The notes below the pieces were generated by a model, which saw only the letters and a list, made by a program, of their open reading frames with translations, was not told the origin of the DNA and made no database searches. 12,234 nucleotides of DNA from Gammaproteobacteria bacterium (GTDB taxonomy: Bacteria; Pseudomonadota; Gammaproteobacteria; Chromatiales; Chromatiaceae): the NCBI GenBank assembly GCA_019136395.1, contig JAGVUH010000122.1:1-12234 (forward strand), in the 5' to 3' direction. Below are positions 1-6,389 of this stretch, in pieces (the first letter of the stretch is position 1; every line of letters begins with the position of its first letter). The position numbers and the translations under genes are program-made.

Positions 1-112
1 AGCACCCCGGAGTGGGTCTCAACGACCTGTTGCCAACGTAGCGGGTTGGTTACCGCTTTCCCTGGTCAACCCAGCTCTTTCAAGCTCCGGCCTTCAGGCC
101 GGGGTAGTTGAC
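1..112 (+). mobile_element. Right end of an IS200/IS605-like (TnpB) element, omega-RNA-like fold (partial)
   Basis: The sequence shows a stem AGCGG (40-44)/CCGCT (53-57), then an 8-bp stem at 85-92/97-104 closed by a TTCA loop, and GTCAAC (65-70) able to pair with GTTGAC (107-112) around it. A GC hairpin with a TTCA/TTTA loop followed by GGGGTAGTTGAC is typical of the 3' end of TnpB-associated elements, where the right end also encodes the guide (omega) RNA scaffold. The element would extend leftwards out of the window, with tnpB beyond base 1 and its right tip near 112. No transposase reading frame can be proven in the 112 bases present. The identification rests on remembered family resemblance plus the visible fold. 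Confidence 0.5.
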
Positions 113-347
113 GGGGGGTGGCACGGGCAAGCAAAGACTCGGGCACGAAGCTGGCCAGGGTTTGATCCGCCCACTCGATGCCCAGCAGATCCGCCTGCTC
201 GCGGATAACGTCGACGATGTCGTAATAGGCGAACGCCATGGCATCCCCGTGCGGGTCACTGCCGTCCGCGGCAGCGGCGCGGGCGCGGCGGGCGGCCGCG
301 ATGGCGTGGGCCATCACTTCCTCAAGAACGACTTGGGCCTTTTCCAC
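66..347 (-). CDS. Small hypothetical protein with element-derived C-terminus
   Basis: A 93-residue protein if translation starts at GTG 347. I chose this over the upstream ATG at 377 because GGAGGAG (355-361) lies 7 bases before the GTG. The first ~65 residues are a helical, Ala/Arg-rich stretch (EKAQVVLEEVMAHAIAAARR) followed by AFAYYDIVDVIREQADLLGI, which looks like a compact helical bundle. No catalytic motif or membrane segment is visible. The last ~14 residues (from RQLPRPEGR to the stop) are encoded by the IS605-like hairpin at 66-112, so the natural C-terminus was probably replaced when the element arrived. A 241-bp gap without a credible gene separates it from the operon upstream (589-1903). 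Function unknown. Confidence 0.65.
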   Translation of the reverse strand: MEKAQVVLEEVMAHAIAAARRARAAAADGSDPHGDAMAFAYYDIVDVIREQADLLGIEWADQTLASFVPESLLARATPRQLPRPEGRSLKELG

Positions 348-588
348 TTTCGATCTCCTCCAGAAAACCAGCAACATGCCGTGCTGCCTTGTCTGGCACC
401 GGATTATGCCCTGCCCGGCGGCGGCCGTCTGCGTGCGGGGGTAGCCACCCCCGAAAGTCCGCGCCAGCGCATCCCGGGGCGTTCGGCGCCAGCATGGCTA
501 CCACTCGCGCCGGATCGTGGCCCGTTCGCGTTTGTCGTCTGCGACCCAGCGACGGCCACTGCCTCGCCGTTGGCGCGGCACTGGCGCA

Positions 589-963
589 CTAATACTCTAA
601 GGGCAGCAGAATGACCGAATCGTCCTCATCCCCCGGCCCGACGTAGAGCATCAATTCCGGCCAGGGGAAATCGGTGTAGGGAATCGCCTGGCGATGGATT
701 ACCCGCTCGTCCTGGCTATCGTCGCCGCCATCGCGGATCGTTATCACGGCGCTCGCCGCGGCGAGATCGGTTTTCAGCTCGACGACGGCAAAGCCCCCGG
801 CCCGGCGGATCTGGGGCAGGACGCTCCAGACGAGATCCAGCAGCCAGCAGCAGTTTAGTTCCCGGGCGAGGAAGTGCGTGCCGTCGGTGAGCAGCAGCCG
901 GGGCCGGTAGCGATGCCAGTGGGTGGTGCCAGTGAACTGATTGAGATCGGCGGGGGTGATCAT
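589..963 (-). CDS. DUF6876-type accessory protein
   Basis: A 124-residue soluble protein. The pattern NQFTGTTHWHRYRP, then LLTDGTHFLARE, CCWLLDLVWSV, VITIRDGGDD and the near-terminal IPYTDFPWPELMLYVGP matches what I recall of the DUF6876 family, small proteins frequent on plasmids, prophages and integrative elements; their biochemical role is not established. The hallmarks are the FTGT start, the TDG..LA.E strand, a hydrophobic WLLD helix and the YTDFPL/W-like turn before the last strand. The start ATG shares one base with the stop of the upstream gene (TGATG at 965-961), so the two are translationally coupled. Last gene of the four-gene minus-strand operon. Confidence 0.75.
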   Translation of the reverse strand: MITPADLNQFTGTTHWHRYRPRLLLTDGTHFLARELNCCWLLDLVWSVLPQIRRAGGFAVVELKTDLAAASAVITIRDGGDDSQDERVIHRQAIPYTDFPWPELMLYVGPGDEDDSVILLPLEY

Positions 964-1307
964 CAGCAGCCACCCGCGGCCGCCAGGGCCGCCGGTGCGG
1001 GACCGGTGGCGCGACCCGCCGCGGAGGCCAGGGGGGGCAGATAGCCGCAGCGGCGCAGATAGGGCAGCACCTGGGTCGCCAGTTCGTGCTGCTTGGCCTG
1101 GTCAAGCCGCGGGAACCGTTCCCCGTCGCTGGTCTGCCAGCGCTGGGCCTGGGTATTGCCCCAGGTAGTGCGAGTATCGGTCAGATAGCCGACGCTGATC
1201 TCGTGGCCCTCGGGGCCGTCCAGGCGGACCTGGAAGAATCCGGGGGTGAGCTTGACATAGCGCAGGATGCGGGTGGTGGGTAGCGGCAGATAGGCTTCGT
1301 CGGGCAT
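963..1307 (-). CDS. Hypothetical small accessory protein
   Basis: A 114-residue protein. The N-terminal two thirds look like a compact beta fold (TTRILRYVKLTPGFFQVRL, then GHEISVGYLTDTRTTWG and RWQTSDGERFPRLDQAK), followed by a helix (HELATQVLPYLRRCGYLPPL) and an Ala/Gly/Pro-rich tail. No catalytic motif, signal peptide or membrane segment is visible. The start ATG is supported by TGGAG about 8 bases upstream. It lies 36 bp after the preceding gene and overlaps the DUF6876-type gene by one base, so it is in the same operon. I do not recognise the family; by context it is a plasmid/ICE-type accessory gene. Confidence 0.65.
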   Translation of the reverse strand: MPDEAYLPLPTTRILRYVKLTPGFFQVRLDGPEGHEISVGYLTDTRTTWGNTQAQRWQTSDGERFPRLDQAKQHELATQVLPYLRRCGYLPPLASAAGRATGPAPAALAAAGGC

Positions 1308-1343
1308 GAGAATTCTCCAGGGTCTGGGGGCGCCAGCGCCCGG

Positions 1344-1631
1344 TCAATACCAATCGGCTTCGACGGTGCCGGTGCGGCGCAACTCCGCCGCGCTCAGCCC
1401 GCTGTAGGGACCGCGGGGCGCCTGGGCCAGGGCGGCGGCGCGGTCGCGCAGGGCGCGCGTCTTGAGCCCGCGCAGGACCCGCGCGGCTTGCGCTTCCCGG
1501 GACGCTGGATAGTCGAAGATCCGCTGCCGTAGCCGGCGCAGGGCGCGGGCGCTGGCGCTGGCGCTGGCGCTGGCGAGGTAGTGTGCCGGCGACACGGGGA
1601 GCATGTTGTCCGCACCGAGCGGAGCGCTCAT
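1344..1631 (-). CDS. Hypothetical small accessory protein with Ala-Ser repeat
   Basis: A 95-residue basic protein. After a short N-terminus comes an (Ala-Ser)n run encoded by a hexanucleotide repeat (1548-1574), then a strongly helical Arg/Ala-rich middle (ALRRLRQRIFDYPASREAQ) and a C-terminal motif GPYSGLSAAELRRTGTVEAD ending WY. The SGL.A.EL.RTGT.E.DW ending looks like a conserved family signature, but I cannot name the family. The start ATG overlaps the stop of the upstream gene (ATGA, 1631-1628), so the pair is coupled. The gene is real on operon evidence and on the structured C-terminus; function unknown. Confidence 0.6.
   Translation of the reverse strand: MSAPLGADNMLPVSPAHYLASASASASARALRRLRQRIFDYPASREAQAARVLRGLKTRALRDRAAALAQAPRGPYSGLSAAELRRTGTVEADWY
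1548..1574. repeat. GGCGCT hexanucleotide repeat, 4.5 units
   Basis: Four uninterrupted GGCGCT units plus GGC. Read on the minus strand they encode alternating Ala and Ser inside the small gene at 1344-1631. The unit is a multiple of three, so length changes would keep the frame. Confidence 0.9.
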
Positions 1632-1903
1632 GCCGCCACCGCCAGCGCAGAGAGCGTGTAAGGGGCATAGCCGCGGATGCGGGAGGGCCGGTTGGCGACG
1701 TGTTCGCGCAGGGCGATGGGGATACCCTGTGCCGCCATGGCGCGACAGAACCGGGCATAGTCGCTATCTTCTTCCAGATAGGCCCAGTCCCCGCGCTGGT
1801 AACTATAGGGCGAGATCGCTGCGGCGATCCCCAGCGTCACCAGCAATTGCCGGGGCACCTTTAACCAGCCGTGGCCCGGGTCAGCGTAGAAATCGAAGTG
1901 CAT
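1628..1903 (-). CDS. Plasmid/phage-type small protein (DPGHGWL family)
   Basis: A 91-residue protein, first gene of the minus-strand small-gene operon. The start is ATG 1903, with AGGAGG (1909-1914) five bases upstream; the reading frame stays open to 2062, but that extension lies over the promoter and has no ribosome site. The N-terminus FYADPGHGWLKVPRQLL, then ISPYSYQRGDWAYLEEDSDY and a helix ARFCRAMAAQGI, resembles small proteins I recall from phages and plasmids of proteobacteria, in which DPGHGWL.VP and YS(Y)..G..AYLEED are the conserved blocks. Their role is unknown to me. It overlaps the next gene by 4 bp (ATGA). Confidence 0.75.
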   Translation of the reverse strand: MHFDFYADPGHGWLKVPRQLLVTLGIAAAISPYSYQRGDWAYLEEDSDYARFCRAMAAQGIPIALREHVANRPSRIRGYAPYTLSALAVAA

Positions 1904-1937
1904 GGGGCCTCCTGAGCGCGAGGGGCGGATGACGGGA

Positions 1938-1956
1938 ACCCGCTGGCGCGGCGGGT
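1938..1956 (-). promoter_or_regulatory. Leader hairpin of the small-gene operon
   Basis: ACCCGC (1938-1943) and GCGGGT (1951-1956) form a perfect 6-bp stem with a 7-base loop in the predicted 5' leader, between the promoter and the ribosome site of the first gene. The divergent plus-strand operon has a leader hairpin in a comparable place. Its role (mRNA stability or protein binding) is inference. Confidence 0.4.
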
Positions 1957-1974
1957 ATGCCGGCCAGTGGGGAT

Positions 1975-2003
1975 ATCCTACCGCAGGAGGTCGGTAATGA
2001 CTA
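1975..2003 (-). promoter_or_regulatory. Sigma-70-type promoter of the small-gene operon with shared 12-mer
   Basis: On the minus strand, -35 TAGTCA (2003-1998), a 17-bp spacer, then -10 TAGGAT (1980-1975). There are 71 bases from the -10 to the ATG at 1903. The -35/spacer contains CATTACCGACCT (1999-1988), which occurs again at the same place in the promoter at 8465-8493, each time 7 bases before the -10 hexamer. This recurrence supports both the promoter call and an operator function. Confidence 0.6.
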
Positions 2004-2096
2004 GCTTTATTTTGGGGTGTGCGGTGCGTACCCCGTGACGCTCCGGGGTCGCCGGGGGGCACCGCGGGACGACGGGTTGACGCGGCGCGGCGCTGA

Positions 2097-2729
2097 CTAG
2101 GGACTCACGGGCGGTGGCGGTGGCGGCGGCCGATCGTCATCGTCGTCGTCCAGGACTTGCATCAGCAGGACGCCCGCCGCCGCACCACCGGCGACCATGG
2201 CCACGGTCGTCCCGCTCACACCCGAGCCGGCCCCGGTCGCGGGCGCGTCACTCGCCGTCACCCCCGGGGTCCCGCCCGGCGGCGTGGCGGCCGGTTGATA
2301 GGCATACCCGCCCAGACCCGCGCCCGGCGCCGGCTGATAGGGCTGGCCGCCGCTGCTGTAGTGCCCGGTCACGGGGTCGGCGTACTGCCCGGTGGCGTTT
2401 TGCTGCAGCTGATTGATGTCCGCGGTTTTCTGGCCGGGGGCGCAGAAGTCGCCCGCGCCCACGGTGACCATTTCCAGCTCACCCATGGTGTGCATGCACC
2501 CGCCACCGAAATCGAGCGTCACCCGCCCGAGTTCGCTGGTCATGATCCGGTCGCCTTCCGTAAGGCGCAGTCCCGGATAGGCCTGGACATACTGCCCGTC
2601 CTGCGTGACGAGGGCCACGCCGTCGACCTGCTTAACCGTACCGACCGGCGGCGCGGCCCATGCCGAGAGCGGCAGTCCCAAGGCGCAGAGTAGCGCCATG
2701 GTTGAATGACAGAAAAGAGTGCGTTTCAT
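2097..2729 (-). CDS. Secreted FecR-like domain protein with acidic/proline tail
   Basis: A 210-residue protein. Start ATG 2729 is preferred over an in-frame ATG 27 bases upstream because AGGAGA lies 4 bases before it and a signal peptide follows directly (MKRTLFCHSTMALLCALGLP, cleavage likely after LSAWA). Residues ~30-100 read as a FecR-type periplasmic domain: VGTVKQVDGVALVTQDG, LTEGDRIMTSELGRVTLDFG, then two cysteines (GGCMHT and DFCAPG) that could form a disulfide. The middle is Gly/Pro/Gln-rich and flexible. The C-terminus has a hydrophobic glycine-rich stretch (VSGTTVAMVAGGAAAGVLL) followed by six Asp and seven Pro. Known FecR domains occur in anti-sigma regulators and in EPS-associated secreted proteins; here the signal peptide and location downstream of EPS genes favour the latter. 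It has its own probable promoter. Confidence 0.75.
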   Translation of the reverse strand: MKRTLFCHSTMALLCALGLPLSAWAAPPVGTVKQVDGVALVTQDGQYVQAYPGLRLTEGDRIMTSELGRVTLDFGGGCMHTMGELEMVTVGAGDFCAPGQKTADINQLQQNATGQYADPVTGHYSSGGQPYQPAPGAGLGGYAYQPAATPPGGTPGVTASDAPATGAGSGVSGTTVAMVAGGAAAGVLLMQVLDDDDDDRPPPPPPPVSP

Positions 2730-2782
2730 TGAGTCTCCTGTAGCGAGATTAAGCACGTGCAGCGGTACGCTTTCACGGGTTG

Positions 2783-2811
2783 ATTATCGGGCGCTTTGGG
2801 GTTGGCGTCCA
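2783..2811 (-). promoter_or_regulatory. Probable promoter of the FecR-like gene
   Basis: On the minus strand, -35 TGGACG (2811-2806), 17-bp spacer, -10 GATAAT (2788-2783), in the 142-bp gap between the TPR gene and the FecR-like gene. The -10 is 53 bases before the ATG. No terminator with a T-run is visible between the two genes, so read-through from the EPS operon is also possible. Confidence 0.4.
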
Positions 2812-2871
2812 GGCTTGTTACCACGCAGGGCTGCGCCCAGGCGGCGGGAAGAGGTGGGGCGGAACATGGCG

Positions 2872-4221
2872 CTAGCGCGGGGCGCGACCGGATGCCCGGG
2901 CGTCCGGGTCGTGAGCGCCCGCGCCGGCGGGCGCGTCGGGGGCGGGGGTGGACGGATCGCCCTCCTGCCCCGGCGCGGCGGTGGCCCGGCGCACGGCGAA
3001 TTCATCGAACCAGAGGCCGCCTTCCAGCCGGTACTCGAAGGGCCGCGTGCCGGCGCTGACCAATTTCAGCACCTGCTGCGGGCACTCCGCCGGCACGGTA
3101 AACGGCAGGGCGAAGTCCCGCCACGGCGCGATACCGACCAACGGGGTGCTGGCGGCCAACACGCGCCCCGCGTCTGACGGCGTCCCGGCGGCACATTCCA
3201 GGCGCCACTGCAGCCCGGCCGGCGACTGAAGGGCGTCCAGCCGGACCCGGCCCTGCAGTTGATAGTCCCCGGGCGGCAACAGCAGCCGTTGCCGCAGATG
3301 GTCGAAGCGCGCGGTGAACTGACGGAATCGCAGTTCCAGCGCGCTGCCGCGGGCGCCGGCGGTGGTCCCGGTGCGCACGCGGAACGGCGCCGGCGTCTTG
3401 ACCACCCAGCCAAACGGCTGGTTGTCCAGGGGCAGATCGAAACGGCCGTTGTACAGCAGGCCTAACTGCGCCCGCTCCGCCGTGGACAAGCCGCCCATCC
3501 AATGCAGATAAGCCCGGGTGGCGTCACCGTCGCGCAGCAGGCGATTGACGTACGCCGTGCGTTCCCCCGGGCTCAGCGGCGGGGCGCCGCTCTGGCGATG
3601 GAGCGCATACAGCGCGTCCAGGGCGGTGCGCGGCGCATGCCGGGCAACGTGGCGGAAGAAGTCCGGCCACCAGGGCGGTCGCGTCCGGGCGTAGTCTGCC
3701 AGCGCGGCGGGCCGCTCCGGGTGGGCGAGGAGGTCCTGGAACATGGGAAAGAAGGTGTCCCGGGAGGCGGGGGCGAGGATCAGGGCCTGTGACGCGTGCG
3801 CAAGCAGGGCCGCGAGATCCCCGCGCGCCGCCCAATAGCCGGCCGCACGCTGGTGTGTGCGCGCATAGGCCGGGGCCAGGCGCACCGCGGCCGCGACCAG
3901 CTGATCGGCCGTGGCGCGGTCGCCGCGCACGCGCCGCCCCTCGGCGAGGCGGAACAGGGGGTCGGGATCGTGCGGCTGGGCGCGATGCGCCGCCAGCCAC
4001 GCCGCTTCGTAGGCGGCCGGATCACCCGGAGCGGCGGCCTGCGCCTGCAGGAGCCGGGCGCGGGGGGTGAGTGGCAGCCAGGGGACGCTGGGGCGCCAGG
4101 CCGCGCGCGCCACGGCGGGCAGCGCGGCCAGCTGCGTCTCGTCCTGCAGCACCACCCACCGCGCCACGACGGCTGCCAAGAGCGCCCCGCCGAGCAGCAC
4201 CAGACTCCCGCGGCGGATCAT
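2872..4221 (-). CDS. TPR-containing envelope protein with C-terminal beta (CBM-like) domain
   Basis: A 449-residue protein. The start is ATG 4221, overlapping the stop of the J-domain gene (ATGA); upstream in-frame codons lie inside that gene. An N-terminal membrane anchor (SLVLLGGALLAAVVARWVVL, residues ~6-25) precedes an Ala-rich helical region of degenerate tetratricopeptide-type repeats (~65-160: AWLAAHRAQPHDPDPLFRLA, ADQLVAAAVRLAPAYARTHQ, LLAHASQALILAPASRDTFF). From about 256 comes a beta-rich domain opening with YNGRFDLPLDNQPFGW and containing LLPPGDYQLQGRVRL and WRDFALPFTVPAECPQQVLK, like carbohydrate-binding jelly-roll folds. The tail (412-449) is disordered, Pro/Ala/Asp-rich. Proteins of this layout sit in proteobacterial EPS loci; a role in assembly or secretion of the polymer is inferred from context. 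Confidence 0.75.
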   Translation of the reverse strand: MIRRGSLVLLGGALLAAVVARWVVLQDETQLAALPAVARAAWRPSVPWLPLTPRARLLQAQAAAPGDPAAYEAAWLAAHRAQPHDPDPLFRLAEGRRVRGDRATADQLVAAAVRLAPAYARTHQRAAGYWAARGDLAALLAHASQALILAPASRDTFFPMFQDLLAHPERPAALADYARTRPPWWPDFFRHVARHAPRTALDALYALHRQSGAPPLSPGERTAYVNRLLRDGDATRAYLHWMGGLSTAERAQLGLLYNGRFDLPLDNQPFGWVVKTPAPFRVRTGTTAGARGSALELRFRQFTARFDHLRQRLLLPPGDYQLQGRVRLDALQSPAGLQWRLECAAGTPSDAGRVLAASTPLVGIAPWRDFALPFTVPAECPQQVLKLVSAGTRPFEYRLEGGLWFDEFAVRRATAAPGQEGDPSTPAPDAPAGAGAHDPDARASGRAPR

Positions 4222-4886
4222 GGCGGCGGCGTCGCGGCGGGCGGGGCGTGGCCGGGGCGGGGGCGGAGGGGCGTCGGGGCGTGCTGGAGCGCCAGCAGGG
4301 CGCTGCAGATCAGCGCGAGGAGAAGGACGATCCAGGCGCGCCGGGAGCGGCGGCCACGCGACCGGCGCCAGGAGCCCGGCGCGCGGCGTTTCCACGGCGC
4401 GCAATAGGTCGCCAGGGACAGGGCGTCGCGGCCAGCGGGGCGTGTGGCATCGTAGGCCGCTCGCGACGCGGGCTGGCGTAACTGCTGGTAGGCTTCGTTG
4501 AGGCGGGCGGTCATGTGGTCATCCGCCGCGGGCAGTCGGTCGGGGTGGTCGGGATGGCACAGACGGATCAGCAGGGCGTAATGCGCCCGGATGTCCGCGG
4601 GGCGGGCGGCCGGCGTCAACCCCAGACAGCGGTAGTGATCGCCGCCAGGCGCCAGCAGCACGTCACGCAGGAAGCGGCAGGCCGCCGTTTGCAACTCCGC
4701 CACGCTGATCGCGGCCAGGCGCGCGGTGCGCGTCTGTGCCCGCCGGGTCAGCGCGACGCAAAAGGGCGGGATCAGCGCGGCGAAGTCGTGGGGCAACGGG
4801 GTATGGCCGTCCCTTAGGTGGCGATACGCCAGGGGCTGCCGGTGATACGCGACCGCGATCTCGACCAGGGCGGGCAGCATGCGCAC
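4218..4886 (-). CDS. Membrane-anchored J-domain protein of the EPS operon
   Basis: About 222 residues from GTG 4886, or 220 from ATG 4880; neither start has a strong ribosome site. The gene begins 3-9 bp after the kinase gene, so coupling is likely. Residues ~83-146 form a J domain: DHYRCLGLTPAARPADIRAH, then LIRLCHPDHPD with the HPD tripeptide at ~111-113 that stimulates DnaK-type ATPases, then LNEAYQQLRQPASRAAYD. The N-terminal ~80 residues are a helical domain I associate with EPS-locus J proteins. After a very basic stretch there is one membrane segment (AWIVLLLALICSALLALQ, ~184-201) and a Pro-rich end. The Gly/Phe and zinc-finger regions of classical DnaJ are absent, so it is a specialised co-chaperone; its client is unknown and could be the neighbouring kinase. 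Confidence 0.8.
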   Translation of the reverse strand: MRMLPALVEIAVAYHRQPLAYRHLRDGHTPLPHDFAALIPPFCVALTRRAQTRTARLAAISVAELQTAACRFLRDVLLAPGGDHYRCLGLTPAARPADIRAHYALLIRLCHPDHPDRLPAADDHMTARLNEAYQQLRQPASRAAYDATRPAGRDALSLATYCAPWKRRAPGSWRRSRGRRSRRAWIVLLLALICSALLALQHAPTPLRPRPGHAPPAATPPP

Positions 4887-4889
4887 CGC

Positions 4890-6389
4890 TCACGCCGGGC
4901 TGAGGTGGAGCCGCGGCGTGGCGCCGGGCGCGCCGGCCGCCGCCGGGGGCGCGGCCGGGCTTCGCCCCGCCCCATCGCCTTCCCCGTAGCCATAGCCATA
5001 GCCATAGCCATAACCATAGCCATAGCCGTACTCGCCCGGCGTGCCATTACGCCCCAGATTTTGCAGCACCACGCCCAGGGGCTGGATGCCGGCCTGGCGC
5101 AAGCGCTCGCCGGCGGCCTTCACGGCGCGACTGCGGCTGCGTTCGGCGTCGATGACAAACAGCGAGGCGCGCGCCAGGGTGGCGAGGACGATGGCGTCGG
5201 CGAGGGCCATGACCGGTGGGCCATCGAGCAGCACCAGGTCATACGCCTGAGCGACCTCGGTGATGAGGTCAAGCATGCGCGCGCCACTGAGCAGATCCAC
5301 CGGGTTGGGCGTGGCCGGGCCGGCGGGAATGACCTCCAGGCGCTCGACCAGGGTCGGCTGGGTCACCGCCGACGCCGGCAGGCCGCCGGTGAGGTAGTTG
5401 GTCAGGCCGGTGTGATTGGACAGGCCGAAGGTCTCATGAACCGAGGGGCTGCGCAGATCGCCGTCGATCACCAGCACCCGCGCGCCGGACTGGGCAAAGG
5501 CGATGGCCAGGTTGGTGGCAGCGGTGGTTTTGCCCTCATGCGCGGCGGCGCTGGTGACGTGCAGCACGCGCGGCACGCCCTCGGCGGAGGCGAACAGCAG
5601 TTGCGTGCGCAGCGAGCGCACCGCCTCGGCCAGCGGGCTCTTGGGATTGGCATGGGTGCGCAGCCCGGGGGTCGCCGGCGCGCCGCGGCAGCGCTCGCGC
5701 CCGACGTGCGGCAGCATGGCCAGCACCGCGGCGCCGGTCAGGGCGCGGATCTGGTCCGCCGAGCGCACGCTGTCGTCGCCGATCTCGAGGATGACCGCCA
5801 ACAGGACGCCGCCACCCAGCCCCAGCACCAGCGCCAGCGCCAGATTGAGGCCAAGGTTGGGCCGGTGGGGGGCGATCGGCGGCCGCGCCTGATCGACGAT
5901 GGCGATATTGTTTTCGCCCACCCCGGCGGTGACCCCGACCTCCTTCATGCGCTGCAGCAGGCCGTTATAAATTTCGCGGTTGGTCGCCACTTCGCGGCGC
6001 AGGGTGTCGAAATCGGTGCTGCGGTCCTGCAGGGCCAGCGCCTCTTCCTTCACCGCGGCGATGCGTTTTTGCAGCTCCGCCTCCTCCAGGGCCTTGGCCT
6101 CGAAGCGGCGCTTGATCCCGGCGGCAATGGCTGCGATCTCGGTGGCGATCTGCTGGTCGAGTTCGTCGATCTGCGCCTTGAGTTGCAGCATGCTCGGATA
6201 CTGCGGCTTGACCACGCGCAGCTGCTCGCGGTATTCCGCCTTAAGCTTGCTGGCCTGCTCCTTGAGGCCCTGGACCACGCCGCTGGTCGCCACCTGCTCC
6301 AGACTGTCCGCGCCGGACTGCTGGACGCTCTGGTAGGCGGCTTCGGCGGCGATGCGCTCCGCCTCGACCCCCACCAGCCGGGTGCTCAT
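4890..6389 (-). CDS. Wzc-like tyrosine autokinase, C-terminal fragment
   Basis: A 499-residue frame from ATG 6389, the 3' part of the split kinase gene. Residues 1-~165 are periplasmic coiled coil, with the conserved block VKPQYPSMLQLKAQIDELDQ. Membrane segment 2 is LNLALALVLGLGGGVLLAVI (~181-200). The cytoplasmic bacterial-tyrosine-kinase domain has Walker A (TSAAAHEGKTTAATNLA, ~279-295), Walker A' (VLVIDGDLRSPSVHETFGL, ~305-323) and Walker B (DLVLLDGPPV, ~384-393). The tail carries eight Tyr-Gly dipeptides from residue 454, the autophosphorylation cluster. Such proteins control polymer chain length and export with the Wza-like channel. Translated alone, the fragment would lack the first membrane helix that places the coiled coil in the periplasm, so proper insertion is doubtful. 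Its ATG overlaps the stop of the N-terminal fragment (ATGA, 6389-6386), which would allow reinitiation. Confidence 0.85.
   Translation of the reverse strand: MSTRLVGVEAERIAAEAAYQSVQQSGADSLEQVATSGVVQGLKEQASKLKAEYREQLRVVKPQYPSMLQLKAQIDELDQQIATEIAAIAAGIKRRFEAKALEEAELQKRIAAVKEEALALQDRSTDFDTLRREVATNREIYNGLLQRMKEVGVTAGVGENNIAIVDQARPPIAPHRPNLGLNLALALVLGLGGGVLLAVILEIGDDSVRSADQIRALTGAAVLAMLPHVGRERCRGAPATPGLRTHANPKSPLAEAVRSLRTQLLFASAEGVPRVLHVTSAAAHEGKTTAATNLAIAFAQSGARVLVIDGDLRSPSVHETFGLSNHTGLTNYLTGGLPASAVTQPTLVERLEVIPAGPATPNPVDLLSGARMLDLITEVAQAYDLVLLDGPPVMALADAIVLATLARASLFVIDAERSRSRAVKAAGERLRQAGIQPLGVVLQNLGRNGTPGEYGYGYGYGYGYGYGYGEGDGAGRSPAAPPAAAGAPGATPRLHLSPA
4983..5030. repeat. Hexanucleotide repeat, 8 units, encoding (Tyr-Gly)8
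   Basis: Eight 6-bp units, consensus GCCATA on the plus strand with a few variants (GTA at both ends, one ACC). Read on the minus strand it is TAT/TAC-GGN repeated, which makes the tyrosine-rich tail of the kinase. Units can be gained or lost without changing the frame, altering the number of phosphorylatable tyrosines. Confidence 0.95.

Noticed and set aside
4222..4404. N-terminal extension of the TPR protein (frame open to 4404)
   Set aside because: The extension lies wholly inside the J-domain gene, is Pro/Arg-rich, and the ATG at 4221 gives an ATGA overlap and an immediate membrane anchor.
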